From positions 1-49,422 of the forward strand of contig SFFL01000014.1 in assembly GCA_004557825.1 (NCBI GenBank): a DNA stretch of 49,422 nucleotides. The letters run 5' to 3'. This DNA comes from Bacteroidales bacterium (GTDB lineage Bacteria; Bacteroidota; Bacteroidia; Bacteroidales; Muribaculaceae). Numbering within the stretch: position 1 is the first letter of the stretch; every line of letters begins with the position of its first letter. This document shows, piece by piece, positions 16,407 to 25,936 of the stretch. A program made the translations under genes and the position numbers. A model generated the notes under the pieces. It did not search any database. It saw only the letters and a program-made list of their open reading frames with translations, and was not told the DNA's origin.

Positions 16407-18698
16407 ATGAAGAAGTACCTTTTGCCCGCGGCTCTCTGCCTGGCACTTTGCGGCTCCTGCTCCAAATCTGCGAGCAATGGCGCCGACGCACGGATGGATG
16501 AGTTTATCGACTCCCTTATGTCGGAAATGACCCTGGAGGAGAAGCTCGGCCAGCTGAATCTGCTCACCTACAACGGCGACATCGCCACCGGTCTGCGCCA
16601 CGACTCAGATATGGCGGCGGAGGTGGCCCGCGGCAGAGTGGGCGGTGTGCTCAATGCCCGCGGCTATAAGGCTATCAGCGAGTTGCAGCACCTGGCAGTC
16701 GACAGCTCCCGCCTGGGCATACCTCTGATGTTCGGCCTCGATGTGATTCACGGCTACCAGACGGTGTTCCCCATTCCGCTGGCACAGTCCTGCTCCTGGG
16801 ATATGGCTGCAATCGAGGAGGCGGCTTCCGTGGCTGCTGCCGAAGCTGCCGCCGACGGGCTCGACTGGACCTACAGTCCGATGGTCGACATCTCTCGCGA
16901 CCCCCGCTGGGGGCGTGTGGCCGAGGGTGCCGGCGAGGACCCCTTCCTGGGAAGCTGCGTGGCCGCCGCTATGGTGCGCGGCTACCAGGGAAGCGACCTG
17001 AGTTCGCCCCGGTCGGTAATGTCGTGCGTGAAGCATTTCGCCTGCTACGGCGCCTCGGAAGGGGGCCGCGACTACAATGCCGTGGATATGAGCCGTATAC
17101 GGATGTATAATGAATATCTCCCTCCCTACAAGGCCGCTGTGGATGCCGGCGTGGGGAGTGTGATGACCTCCTTCAATGTGATTGACTTTGTGCCCGCCAC
17201 GGCCAATAAGTGGCTCCTCTCCGACCTGCTGCGCGGGCAGTGGGGCTTCAAGGGGTTCGTGGTGACCGACTACACCGCCATCGCCGAGATGGAGGCTCAC
17301 GGCCTGGGCGACCTGGCCGAGTGCTCGCGCCGCGCCCTCAAGGCTGGTGTGGATATGGATATGATTGCACAGGGCTTTATCGGCACCTTCGACAAGGCGC
17401 TGCAGCAGGGCGATGTCTCCCAAAAGGAGATTGACACCGCCGTGCGCCGTGTGCTGGAAGCAAAATATAAGCTGGGACTGTTCGCCGACCCGTTCCGCCG
17501 CATCGCCGAGCACCGCATCGACTCGGTGAAACTTACCCCGGAGAGCCGCACACTGGCGCGCAGGCTGGCAGCCGAGTCGTTTGTGTTGCTGAAAAACAGC
17601 GAGGGGCTGCTCCCTCTGAGGCGCGATGCCCGCGTGGCTCTCATCGGCCCCATCTGCAAGGCCCGCAAGCAGTTGCAGGGCACCTGGTGCGTGGCCGCCG
17701 ACTACAGCGACTATCTCACTCTGCACGATGCTTTCGCCGAGGCTTCGGGTGGCAGAATGACTTATGCGCAGGGTTGCCGCGTTTCCGACAATGAGCGCGT
17801 GGAGCCGGTGCTCGATGCGCTGCGCCGGGAGGTGGACTATCGCACCGACGATGAGGCGATGCTGCGCGAAGCTGTGCAGGCTGCCCGTGGCGCCGACGTG
17901 ATTCTGTTGGCGTTAGGCGAAACGGCCGAGATGAGCGGCGAATCGAATTCGATGTGCGACATCTCGCTCCCCGCCACACAGAAGCGGCTTATCGCCGAGC
18001 TGTCGCGGTTGGGCAAACCTATGGTGCTTCTGAATTTCTCCGGCCGCCCCAATGTACTGACCGATGTGGAGCCGCAGCTCGATGCCATTCTGAATGTTTG
18101 GTTCCCCGGCACCGAGGGCGCCCACGCCATCTGCGATGTGGTTTACGGCGATTTCAACCCCTGCGGACGTCTGACTATGTCGATGCCTCGCTCTGTGGGG
18201 CAGATTCCGGTATATTACGCCATGCTCCCCACCGGTCGCCCCGTCGACCCCGCCAAAGAGGGCTATCAGATGTACCGCTCCAACTATATGGATGTGGAAA
18301 ACTCGCCGCTCTACCCGTTTGGCTACGGATTGAGCTACACCACTTTTGCCTATGGCGACCTGCAGCTCAGCGGCAGCAAGCTTGCCGACGGTGGCAAAAT
18401 CGTTGCCAAGGTAAAAGTTACCAACACCGGCACGCGCCGAGGCACGGAGACGGTGCAGTTCTACATCGCCGACCCTGTAGCCTCCGTTTCGCGCCCCGTG
18501 AAGGAGCTGAAACACTTCGAGCGCGTGGCTCTCGACCCGGGCCAGAGCGCCGAAGTGAGCTTTGAGATCACTCCCGAGCAGTTGGCCTTCTACAATTCCG
18601 ACCTCAACCTCGTCGCCGAGCCGGGCGAGTTCCGCGTCATGGCCGGCAGCGACAGCGAACGGCTCCAGAGCGCATCATTTGTCTACGAACAGCGCTGA
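16407..18698 (+). CDS. GH3 beta-glucosidase/xylosidase-type lipoprotein
   Basis: The 763-aa product has a lipoprotein signal (MKKYLLPAALCLALCGSC). The GH3 N-terminal TIM barrel shows DWTYSPMVDISRDPRWGR, KHFACYG and the nucleophile segment GFVVTDYTAIAE (Asp288). The alpha/beta sandwich includes GETAEMSGESNSM (probable acid/base Glu region), and a fibronectin-III-like domain follows (YPFGYGLSYTTF onward). The layout matches BglX-type enzymes of about 750 aa. The open frame could start at 16356, but the ATG at 16407 gives the signal peptide. It probably trims beta-linked glucose or xylose from imported oligosaccharides; exact specificity is open. Confidence 0.92.
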   Translation: MKKYLLPAALCLALCGSCSKSASNGADARMDEFIDSLMSEMTLEEKLGQLNLLTYNGDIATGLRHDSDMAAEVARGRVGGVLNARGYKAISELQHLAVDSSRLGIPLMFGLDVIHGYQTVFPIPLAQSCSWDMAAIEEAASVAAAEAAADGLDWTYSPMVDISRDPRWGRVAEGAGEDPFLGSCVAAAMVRGYQGSDLSSPRSVMSCVKHFACYGASEGGRDYNAVDMSRIRMYNEYLPPYKAAVDAGVGSVMTSFNVIDFVPATANKWLLSDLLRGQWGFKGFVVTDYTAIAEMEAHGLGDLAECSRRALKAGVDMDMIAQGFIGTFDKALQQGDVSQKEIDTAVRRVLEAKYKLGLFADPFRRIAEHRIDSVKLTPESRTLARRLAAESFVLLKNSEGLLPLRRDARVALIGPICKARKQLQGTWCVAADYSDYLTLHDAFAEASGGRMTYAQGCRVSDNERVEPVLDALRREVDYRTDDEAMLREAVQAARGADVILLALGETAEMSGESNSMCDISLPATQKRLIAELSRLGKPMVLLNFSGRPNVLTDVEPQLDAILNVWFPGTEGAHAICDVVYGDFNPCGRLTMSMPRSVGQIPVYYAMLPTGRPVDPAKEGYQMYRSNYMDVENSPLYPFGYGLSYTTFAYGDLQLSGSKLADGGKIVAKVKVTNTGTRRGTETVQFYIADPVASVSRPVKELKHFERVALDPGQSAEVSFEITPEQLAFYNSDLNLVAEPGEFRVMAGSDSERLQSASFVYEQR

Positions 18699-18784
18699 CG
18701 CCGCCTCGCCGTATTTTCTTTAATCCATTCAAAATAAACACCCAACACAAAAAACAATAATCTCCTAACACTTAAAATCATATT

Positions 18785-20746
18785 ATGAAAAAAACATTTA
18801 CTTTAATTGCATTGGCAACGGCCATCGTGGCCGGCACCGCCACCGCCAGTGCCGAAGAATTCACCGTCGGCAACTACAAGTACAAGGTCCTCGACGCCAC
18901 CGCCAAAACCGTCAGCGTAGCCCCTGTAAGCAATGATAAAGTTAGCGGCCGCATAACTCTTGGTCCTACAGTCTCTTATAATAATGAGACATATAATGTT
19001 ACTGAATTAGCTAGCTGGAGTTTCTATTGGTGCTCTGACATCGAAGGAGTGACCCTTAGTTCCTCAATCACTTCTCTTGGCCAGGAACCTTTCACCAAAG
19101 CCAGTGGGTTGCGCGTTGTAGTAAGTGAAAATCCTACTCCTCCTAAGGCTCTTTGGGTACAAGCGGACAACGTTAACACCCGTCCTTTCTCTCAGGACAC
19201 TTATGATTACGGCACACTCCTTGTGCCCGAAGGGTCAATAGATGCTTACAAGCAGGCTGAAGGTTGGAAGTATTTTAAGAATGTAATAGCTCTTACCACA
19301 ACCGAATTCACCGTCGGTAACTATAGATATGAAGTGACTGACTTTGATAAAAATGAGGTGACAATATATGCTATAGACCATCAGGCTCTGGTTGATGTAG
19401 TTCTTGAGCCTACAGTTACTTATGGAGGTTCAGAATATACAATTACTGCAATCGGTAAAAAAGGTTTTAATAGAGCTTGGAATTTTAAGTCTTTCACAAT
19501 GAAAGGTGACAAACTTGTCAAGGTAGGTCAGAACGCCTTTGCAGATGCAAACTTCTTAGGAGAAATTAACCTTCCCGAATCAGTCACTACTTATGGTAAC
19601 TGGGCCTTTATTAATCTCAATAATAATTTTACATCCTTCACTATCGGAAGTAATGTAGTAAATATGGGACAGGAAGCATTTGTTGGTTGCAATAAATTAA
19701 CTACAATTACTTGTAAAGCCACTACACCGCCTTCTTTTGTCCGTCCGGATCTTTCACAATTTGCTTCAAATGTTTATAGCGATGCCACCCTGTTTGTGCC
19801 TGCAGAATCTGTAGAAGCATATAAGGCTGCAGATTGCTGGAAAAAATTTGTAAACATCAAGGCTATTCCGGAGCAAGAATTCACCATCGGCAATTACAAA
19901 TATGTATTGACAGATGCCGCAAATTATAGTGTAAGCGTAGAGGCTATCGACAAGAAAGCCGTTACCGGCAATATCGTGATGGAGCCTACCGTTACATACG
20001 GTGGCATTGAGTACACCATCACTTCGATTGCCGACAATGCTTTTGAATATGCTACAAATATGACATCCTTCTCGATGGGTGGCGAATCCCTGCTTACAGT
20101 TGGAGCATGCGCCTTCAAGGATTGCAATAACGCTACTTCTATTAAACTGCCTTCGTCGGTAACTTCCCTTGGCAGTGAATCGATTGAAACATGTGGTAAC
20201 CTTACTGAATTTGTTATTCCTGCAAATTGCGTGACAATCGGTAATTCCGCATTCCGCCACTGCGATAAGATTACATCCATCGTTATCCCCGACAAGGTGA
20301 CAACTGTAGGAAGCTGGTCATTCTATGACTTAAATGGTCTTACCACTGTTACTATCGGCTCAGGCGTGACAAGCATAGGCCAGGAGCCGTTCACCGGCTG
20401 CAAGGGCCTCCGCACCGTTATCTGCAACGCTGTAACACCCCCCGCCACAAGCTACATTAACACTTCAGACGCAAGCACCTATACCTTCTCGCAGGATACT
20501 TACAAGCAGGGCAAACTGATCGTGCCTGACGGCTCAGTGAATGCTTATCAGGAAGTGGAAGGCTGGAAGAATTTCACAAACATCTCCGACCTTACCAGCT
20601 CGGCAGTTGAGAGCATCGAAGCCGAGGCCGACGCTGCTGCCGCCCCCGTCTACAACCTCCAGGGCATCCGCGTAGCCGACTCCCTCGACGCCGTACGCAC
20701 CCCCGGCCTCTACATCTCCGCCGGCCGCAAAGTCCTCGTCCGCTAA
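18785..20746 (+). CDS. Large BspA-type LRR secreted protein with three modules
   Basis: The 653-aa product has a signal peptide (MKKTFTLIALATAIVAGTATASA). Three tandem modules begin EFTVGNYKYKV (about residue 24), EFTVGNYRYEV (about 178) and EFTIGNYKYVL (about 363), each carrying LRR_5 repeats and an ending like PAESVEAYKAADCWKKFVNI. The tail VYNLQGIRVADS...PGLYISAGRKVLVR is sorting-like. The first ~170 bp and last ~250 bp are GC-rich like the neighbours, while the inside (about 18950-20400) is clearly more AT-rich, which suggests a mosaic gene. It is probably a surface adhesin or glycan-binding protein of this locus. The ligand is unknown. Confidence 0.82.
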   Translation: MKKTFTLIALATAIVAGTATASAEEFTVGNYKYKVLDATAKTVSVAPVSNDKVSGRITLGPTVSYNNETYNVTELASWSFYWCSDIEGVTLSSSITSLGQEPFTKASGLRVVVSENPTPPKALWVQADNVNTRPFSQDTYDYGTLLVPEGSIDAYKQAEGWKYFKNVIALTTTEFTVGNYRYEVTDFDKNEVTIYAIDHQALVDVVLEPTVTYGGSEYTITAIGKKGFNRAWNFKSFTMKGDKLVKVGQNAFADANFLGEINLPESVTTYGNWAFINLNNNFTSFTIGSNVVNMGQEAFVGCNKLTTITCKATTPPSFVRPDLSQFASNVYSDATLFVPAESVEAYKAADCWKKFVNIKAIPEQEFTIGNYKYVLTDAANYSVSVEAIDKKAVTGNIVMEPTVTYGGIEYTITSIADNAFEYATNMTSFSMGGESLLTVGACAFKDCNNATSIKLPSSVTSLGSESIETCGNLTEFVIPANCVTIGNSAFRHCDKITSIVIPDKVTTVGSWSFYDLNGLTTVTIGSGVTSIGQEPFTGCKGLRTVICNAVTPPATSYINTSDASTYTFSQDTYKQGKLIVPDGSVNAYQEVEGWKNFTNISDLTSSAVESIEAEADAAAAPVYNLQGIRVADSLDAVRTPGLYISAGRKVLVR

Positions 20747-20800
20747 TCCCGCAGTGCTTTCTGCGGCACCCATCTTTTGCTAAATCAGCACATCCATAAC

Positions 20801-20941
20801 TTAAACGGCTGTGGCGCCACCATCCGGTGAGCCACAGCCGTTGCTGTTTTGTGTATGCGGCGCGTTGGTGCGTGCTGGTTTCTTGGCGGATGGATACGAG
20901 AGTGCAAGCGCCAGCGCTGTGATAATGTGGATTGCTTTCAT
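20801..20941 (-). pseudogene. 46-codon relic starting with a copied signal peptide
   Basis: From ATG at 20941 the minus frame reads MKAIHIITALALALS and then an unrelated tail up to TAA at 20801. The first 15 residues match the esterase lipoprotein start (MKFLHIITALALALSA at 1715) at both protein and DNA level, but there is no lipobox Cys. The last codons run through the hairpin at 20804-20842. It is most likely the left-over 5' end of a lipoprotein gene. A real small secreted peptide cannot be excluded. Confidence 0.4.
20804..20842 (+). terminator. Terminator hairpin of the plus-strand PUL
   Basis: A perfect 12-bp stem AACGGCTGTGGC/GCCACAGCCGTT is followed by GCTGTTTTGTG. It lies 57 bp after the stop codon of the LRR gene. 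Confidence 0.75.
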
Positions 20942-20966
20942 TTTTTTTGAGAGTGAGGTAAAAAAG

Positions 20967-21015
20967 TTTTCCTCCCCCCCTGAGGATGTTACACATCTTC
21001 AGGGGGGGAGGAAAA
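20967..21015 (-). terminator. Strong rpsA terminator
   Basis: A 22-bp stem with one mismatch pairs 20967-20988 with 20994-21015. On the minus strand it is followed by CTTTTTTAC. It lies 76 bp after the rpsA stop codon. The A-run/U-run symmetry would let it act in both directions. Confidence 0.88.
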
Positions 21016-21091
21016 GATTATAGATTGTATTTTAAAGTACTATTTTGCGCCGGGCGCGGAGGGCGCCGGAGTGCTCAACGGGGAGCGGGAA

Positions 21092-22867
21092 TCAGCCTTT
21101 GGAGAGCTTCTCTTTGAGGGCGGCCAGGGCTTCGATGTCGCCCAGAGTGGTCTTCTCAACGGGGGTGCTCAGCAGGGGAGCTTCTTCCTTGCGTGCTGCC
21201 TTGGGCTTGCGTTCGCTCTTTTCGCTCTTGGCGCGAGCTTCCTGGTAGGTGCGGACGTGGCTCAGGAGAATGTGCTTGTTTTCTTTGTTGAACTCGAGCA
21301 CTACGAAGGGGAGCACGTCGCCAACCTTAACCTGGCTGCCGTCTTCCTTAACGAGGTGCTTGGGAGTGCAGAAGCCTTCCACGTCGTCGGCGAGCTGGAT
21401 CACAGCACCCTTTTCGAGGATGTTTGCTACAGTGCCTTCGTGAGTGGTGCCGGGAGCATATTTAGCTTCAAGCTCTTCCCAGGGATTTGCTTCGAGCTGC
21501 TTGTGGCCGAGTGAGAGACGACGGTTTTCTTTGTCGATTTCGAGAACCATCACTTCGATGTCGGCGCCAACCTTTGTGAATTCTGAAGGATGTTTAACCT
21601 TCTTGGTCCAGCTGAGGTCGGAGATGTGGATCAGGCCGTCAACGCCTTCTTCAATCTCAACAAATACGCCGAAGTTGGTGAAGTTGCGCACCTTGGCGGT
21701 GTGGGTGGAGCCAACGGGGTATTTGATTTCGATATCTTCCCAGGGGTCTTTCTTGAGCTGCTTGAGGCCGAGGCTCATCTTGCGCTCTTCGCGGTCGAGG
21801 GTAAGGACAACAGCCTCTACTTCGTCGCCGACTTTGAGGAAGTCCTGAGCAGAGCGGAGGTGCTGGCTCCAGCTCATTTCGCTTACGTGGATAAGGCCTT
21901 CGACACCGGGAGCTACCTCCACGAATGCGCCGTAGTCGGCCATAACCACAACTTTGCCTTTGACCTTGTCGCCAACCTTGATTTCGTCGGCCAGAGCGTC
22001 CCAAGGATGGGGCATGAGCTGCTTGAGACCGAGGGCGATGCGCTTCTTCTCGTCGTCGAAGTCGAGGATAACGACGTTGAGCTTCTGGTCGAGCTGAACC
22101 ACTTCTTCGGGGTGGTTAACGCGGCCCCAGCTGAGGTCGGTGATGTGAATGAGACCGTCTACGCCGCCCAGGTCGATGAATACGCCGTAGGTGGTGATGT
22201 TCTTGACGGTGCCTTCGAGAACCTGGCCTTTTTCGAGTTTGGCGATGATTTCGCGCTTCTGCTGCTCAAGCTCGGCCTCGATGAGTGCTTTGTGAGAAAC
22301 AACCACGTTCTTGAACTCGGGGTTGATTTTGACAACCTTGAATTCCATGGTCTTGCCTACGAATACATCGTAGTCGCGGATGGGCTTGACGTCGATCTGA
22401 GAGCCGGGGAGGAAAGCCTCGATGCCGAAGATGTCGACAATCATGCCGCCTTTGGTGCGGCATTTGATGTAGCCCTTGATGATTTCGTCGTTTTCGAGAG
22501 CCTGGTTCACGCGATCCCAAGAGCGGGCAGCGCGAGCTTTGCGGTGGGAGAGGATCAGCTGACCCTTCTTGTCCTCCTGGTTCTCAATGAATACCTCGAC
22601 AACGTCGCCGACCTTGATGTCGGGGTTGTAGCGGAATTCGTTCATAGGAATGATGCCGTCAGACTTATAGCCGATGTTAACCACAGCTTCGCGCTTGTTC
22701 AGAGCGATGATGGTACCTTCGATTACCTCTTTGTCTTTAACGGTGTTGAGCGATTCGTCGTAGATTTTGTTAAGCTCTTCGCGCGACTTCTCGCTCTTTG
22801 TATCGCCGTGCTCGTAGGCTTCCCAGTCGAAATCGGCGATAGGAGAGTTTTTAACTTCTTCAGTCAT
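21092..22867 (-). CDS. rpsA: 30S ribosomal protein S1
   Basis: The 591-aa product has repeated S1 (OB-fold) domains, for example GTIIALNKREAVVNIGYKSDGIIP, GTVKNITTYGVFIDLGGVDGLIHITDLSW, GKVVVMADYGAFVEVAPGVEGLIHVSEMSW and KVRNFTNFGVFVEIEEGVDGLIHISDLSW. Six can be followed. S1 binds mRNA leaders and helps 30S initiation. The final 40 residues are Lys/Glu/Ala-rich and low in complexity. It appears monocistronic, with its own promoter about 140 bp upstream and a strong terminator. Confidence 0.96.
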   Translation of the reverse strand: MTEEVKNSPIADFDWEAYEHGDTKSEKSREELNKIYDESLNTVKDKEVIEGTIIALNKREAVVNIGYKSDGIIPMNEFRYNPDIKVGDVVEVFIENQEDKKGQLILSHRKARAARSWDRVNQALENDEIIKGYIKCRTKGGMIVDIFGIEAFLPGSQIDVKPIRDYDVFVGKTMEFKVVKINPEFKNVVVSHKALIEAELEQQKREIIAKLEKGQVLEGTVKNITTYGVFIDLGGVDGLIHITDLSWGRVNHPEEVVQLDQKLNVVILDFDDEKKRIALGLKQLMPHPWDALADEIKVGDKVKGKVVVMADYGAFVEVAPGVEGLIHVSEMSWSQHLRSAQDFLKVGDEVEAVVLTLDREERKMSLGLKQLKKDPWEDIEIKYPVGSTHTAKVRNFTNFGVFVEIEEGVDGLIHISDLSWTKKVKHPSEFTKVGADIEVMVLEIDKENRRLSLGHKQLEANPWEELEAKYAPGTTHEGTVANILEKGAVIQLADDVEGFCTPKHLVKEDGSQVKVGDVLPFVVLEFNKENKHILLSHVRTYQEARAKSEKSERKPKAARKEEAPLLSTPVEKTTLGDIEALAALKEKLSKG

Positions 22868-23004
22868 TTAAAATGGTTAATAATTAAGTGAATAATAACA
22901 CCTCTGCGGGTCGAATCGCGCGCGGCGGCTGCAACTTGCTGACTGACTATGGGTTGTAGCGCACTGCCCGTGACCGCCGGCAGCCGGTGGCCATAAAAGC
23001 GACG

Positions 23005-23035
23005 CAAAGATAATACTTATTTTCCACTCCTGCAA
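23005..23035 (-). promoter_or_regulatory. rpsA promoter
   Basis: On the minus strand TTG (23035-23033), 20 bp, then TATCTTTG (23012-23005) fit the Bacteroidota consensus. The implied leader is about 130 nt, long enough for feedback control by S1. The rest of the 334-bp gap up to 23201 shows no gene and no clear plus-strand promoter. Confidence 0.7.
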
Positions 23036-23201
23036 GTATTTGGCTCCTTCCGGGCGAATTTTTTCGGCGCATTTGAGAATATTTTTTCGCGGCGCCTGCG
23101 GCATTGTGCCGGCATTGCTTGGCAAAAATCTGTAATATCGGTGCCGGGGCATACAATAAAGGGGACGCCGGTGCGTTAATTCTATGAATCGTTATTTAGA
23201 A

Positions 23202-24575
23202 ATGAAAATCAGCATATTCGGACTCGGCTACGTAGGATGCGTGGGTGCTGCTTGTTTCGCTTCGATGGGCCATAAGGTTATCGGAGTGGATGTGTCGCGC
23301 TCGAAAGTTGACCTTATCAATGCCGGCCGACCCACAATAATTGAGAAAGATATCGCCGGGCTGTGCGAGGCCGGCCACAAGAGCGGACTGCTGTCGGCTA
23401 CCACCGACGCGGCTAAAGCTGTGGCCGACACCGACATTTCGTTTATCGCCGTGGGCACCCCCGGCACCGGCAACGGTCATCTCGACCTCTCATATATCTT
23501 CGCAGTGGCGCGCGAGATAGGGCGCGCACTGGCTGCCAAGGATGCCTTCCACGTGGTGGCCATCCGCAGCACCGTCACCCCCGGCACCAACAAGAAGGTG
23601 ACCCGCATCCTGGCTGAGGAGTCGGGGAAGACCCCCGGGGTGGATTTCGCCGTGGTATCCAATCCGGAATTCCTCCGCGAAGGCACCTCGGTGCACGATT
23701 TTCTGAATCCGCCGCTCACGTTGGTGGGCACCGATTCGCCCCGTGCCGCCGCCACGATGCAGGAGCTTTACAGTTCGCTGCCGGGCGAATATATCGCCAC
23801 CGATATCTCTGTGGCTGAGGTGATGAAATATGTCAACAACACCTTCCACGCACTGAAAATCGTGTTCGGCAACGAGGTAGGCTCCATCTGCCGCACACTG
23901 GGCATCGACTCGCACAAGGTGATGGATATATTCTGCCGCGACCGGGTGCTCAATATCTCCCCCTATTACTTCAAACCGGGCTTCGCCTACGGCGGGTCCT
24001 GTCTGCCCAAAGACACCGCGGCGCTCTGCGCCCTGGCCGCCGACAACGGTGTTGACGCACCGGTGATTTCGCACATCAGCAGCAGCAACGACGCCCACCG
24101 CCGCCGCGCCCTCGACCTGATTATGGCGCAGGGACGCAAGAAGATAGGCATCCTCGGGCTAAGTTTCAAGGCCGGCACCGACGACCTGCGTTGCTCGCCG
24201 GTGGTGGAGGTGGTGAACGAGCTGGTGAAACAGGGCTACGACATCGCTATCTACGACCGCAACGTGCAGGTGAGCCGCATCACCGGCACGAACCGCGATT
24301 TCATTATGAGCCGGATTCCTCACCTGCAGCATCTTATCACCGACGACCTCGACGCCGTGGCTTCGCAGAGCGATGTCTTAGTTGTTACCAACCGCGAAAA
24401 AGAGTTTGCCGACATCCCCGCCCGTTATCCAGGCAAAACCATCGTTGACCTGATAAGAATGTGGAACACACTCGATTACGACGGTCGCTACGAAGGGCTT
24501 GCCTGGCCCGATATCAACACCGCCGGGGAGGGAAAGGAGCCGGTAGAGAATCTCAGTGTTGCAGCAAAAAGCTGA
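23202..24575 (+). CDS. Nucleotide-sugar dehydrogenase, GDP-mannose 6-dehydrogenase (AlgD)-like
   Basis: The 457-aa product has a Rossmann start MKISIFGLGYVGCVGAACFA (GLGYVG at residues 7-12). It also carries VGTPGTGNGHLDLSYI, NPEFLREGTS, the catalytic-Cys motif GGSCLPKD (Cys267) and LSFKAGTDDLRCSPVVEV. These segments agree better with AlgD-type GDP-mannose dehydrogenase than with standard UDP-glucose dehydrogenase, though both belong to one superfamily. The product would be a nucleotide-linked uronic acid for surface polysaccharide. A glycosyltransferase gene follows 67 bp downstream. The start at 23202 is chosen over 23184 because family members begin at MKI. Confidence 0.85.
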   Translation: MKISIFGLGYVGCVGAACFASMGHKVIGVDVSRSKVDLINAGRPTIIEKDIAGLCEAGHKSGLLSATTDAAKAVADTDISFIAVGTPGTGNGHLDLSYIFAVAREIGRALAAKDAFHVVAIRSTVTPGTNKKVTRILAEESGKTPGVDFAVVSNPEFLREGTSVHDFLNPPLTLVGTDSPRAAATMQELYSSLPGEYIATDISVAEVMKYVNNTFHALKIVFGNEVGSICRTLGIDSHKVMDIFCRDRVLNISPYYFKPGFAYGGSCLPKDTAALCALAADNGVDAPVISHISSSNDAHRRRALDLIMAQGRKKIGILGLSFKAGTDDLRCSPVVEVVNELVKQGYDIAIYDRNVQVSRITGTNRDFIMSRIPHLQHLITDDLDAVASQSDVLVVTNREKEFADIPARYPGKTIVDLIRMWNTLDYDGRYEGLAWPDINTAGEGKEPVENLSVAAKS

Positions 24576-24642
24576 ACATCCAGCGGCATAGACCTCTAAC
24601 CTAAAAGCACTGAATACTAATACCGGAGCATACACAGCAGCA

Positions 24643-25839
24643 ATGGAGCGCAAAATCCTCATTATCGTAGAGAATCTGCCGGTGCCTTTCGACACCCGCG
24701 TATGGCAGGAGGCCACCACCCTTGCCGCCGCCGGGTACACCGTATCGGTGATTTGCCCCAAGGGAAAGGGCTACACGAGCGATTATGAGGAGCTTGACGG
24801 GGTACACATCTACCGCCATGACCTTCCCGGCGAGGGAAACGGCGCTGTGGGATATGCCCGCGAATACCTCTCGGCGCTTTGGCATGAATATCGCCTGGCA
24901 CGCCGCGTTTACCGCGAGCAGGGCTTCCACGTGATTCACGGATGCAATCCCCCCGACGATATATATATGGTGGCGCGGATGTTCCGCGGCAAGGGTGTCG
25001 ACTATGTGTTTGACCACCACGACATCTGCCCCGAACTGTTCGAGGCTAAATTCGGCAAGACCACAGGTATGCTCTACCGCAGTCAGTTATGGCTGGAGCG
25101 GCAGACCTACCGCCACTGCACCTTCGCCTTCGTCACCAACGAAAGCTATCGGGCGCTGGCCATCGGCCGCAACGGTATGCCCCCGGAGAAGGTACACGTG
25201 CTGCGCAGCGGCCCCAGGCTGGAGCGCCTGCGCATACAGCCGGCTGACCCGCAGATACGCCGCGGCCGCCGGTTTATGGTGGGATATCTCGGCGTAATCG
25301 GTCAGCAGGAGGGGATAGAATATCTGCTTGAGGCCGCCCGGTATCTGCGCGACGAGCGTGGCCGCGACGATATATTCTGGGGAATCGTAGGTGGCGGTCC
25401 GCACCTCGACGCCCTCCGCCGCAAGGCAACCGAGATGGGGCTCGACGACATTGTGGAATTTACCGGCCGTGTGCCCGACGACACTATGCTCACCTATCTC
25501 AACACCGCCGACGTGTGCGTCAATCCCGACGAATACAACGCTATGAACGACAAGTCGACGATGAACAAGGTGCTGGAATATATGGCGTTAGGGAAGCCGA
25601 TTGTGCAGTTTGACCTCACCGAGGGGCGCTTCTCTGCGCAGGATGCCTCGCTCTATGCCAAGCGCAACGATGCCCGCGACCTTGCCGACAAGATTGCCCA
25701 ACTGCTCGATGACCCTGCCCGCCGCGAGGCGATGGGCGCCTTCGGTCGCAACCGCATCCTCAACGAACTGTCGTGGGACCACACCTCCCGTGCCCTTCTC
25801 AGCGCCTACGACGCCTATTTCACCGCCCGCGGTCTGTAA
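24643..25839 (+). CDS. GT4-family glycosyltransferase
   Basis: The 398-aa product opens ILIIVENLPVPFDTRVWQEA, typical of GT4 enzymes of the WbuB/WcaI type. The donor half contains GYLGVIGQQEGIEYLLEA and EYMALGKPIVQFDLTEGRFS. It is predicted to be cytoplasmic or membrane-associated, adding a sugar from a nucleotide donor during surface-glycan assembly. It lies behind the nucleotide-sugar dehydrogenase gene and may use its product (inference). Confidence 0.88.
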   Translation: MERKILIIVENLPVPFDTRVWQEATTLAAAGYTVSVICPKGKGYTSDYEELDGVHIYRHDLPGEGNGAVGYAREYLSALWHEYRLARRVYREQGFHVIHGCNPPDDIYMVARMFRGKGVDYVFDHHDICPELFEAKFGKTTGMLYRSQLWLERQTYRHCTFAFVTNESYRALAIGRNGMPPEKVHVLRSGPRLERLRIQPADPQIRRGRRFMVGYLGVIGQQEGIEYLLEAARYLRDERGRDDIFWGIVGGGPHLDALRRKATEMGLDDIVEFTGRVPDDTMLTYLNTADVCVNPDEYNAMNDKSTMNKVLEYMALGKPIVQFDLTEGRFSAQDASLYAKRNDARDLADKIAQLLDDPARREAMGAFGRNRILNELSWDHTSRALLSAYDAYFTARGL

Positions 25840-25936
25840 TCTCCGCGCTCGCCCACTGCCCGCACCCTTTGCCCCCCTCTTTTTTGCTTCCCCCTCTTTC
25901 TATTCTCCCTATTCTACTTCCACTGCATCCTAAAAT

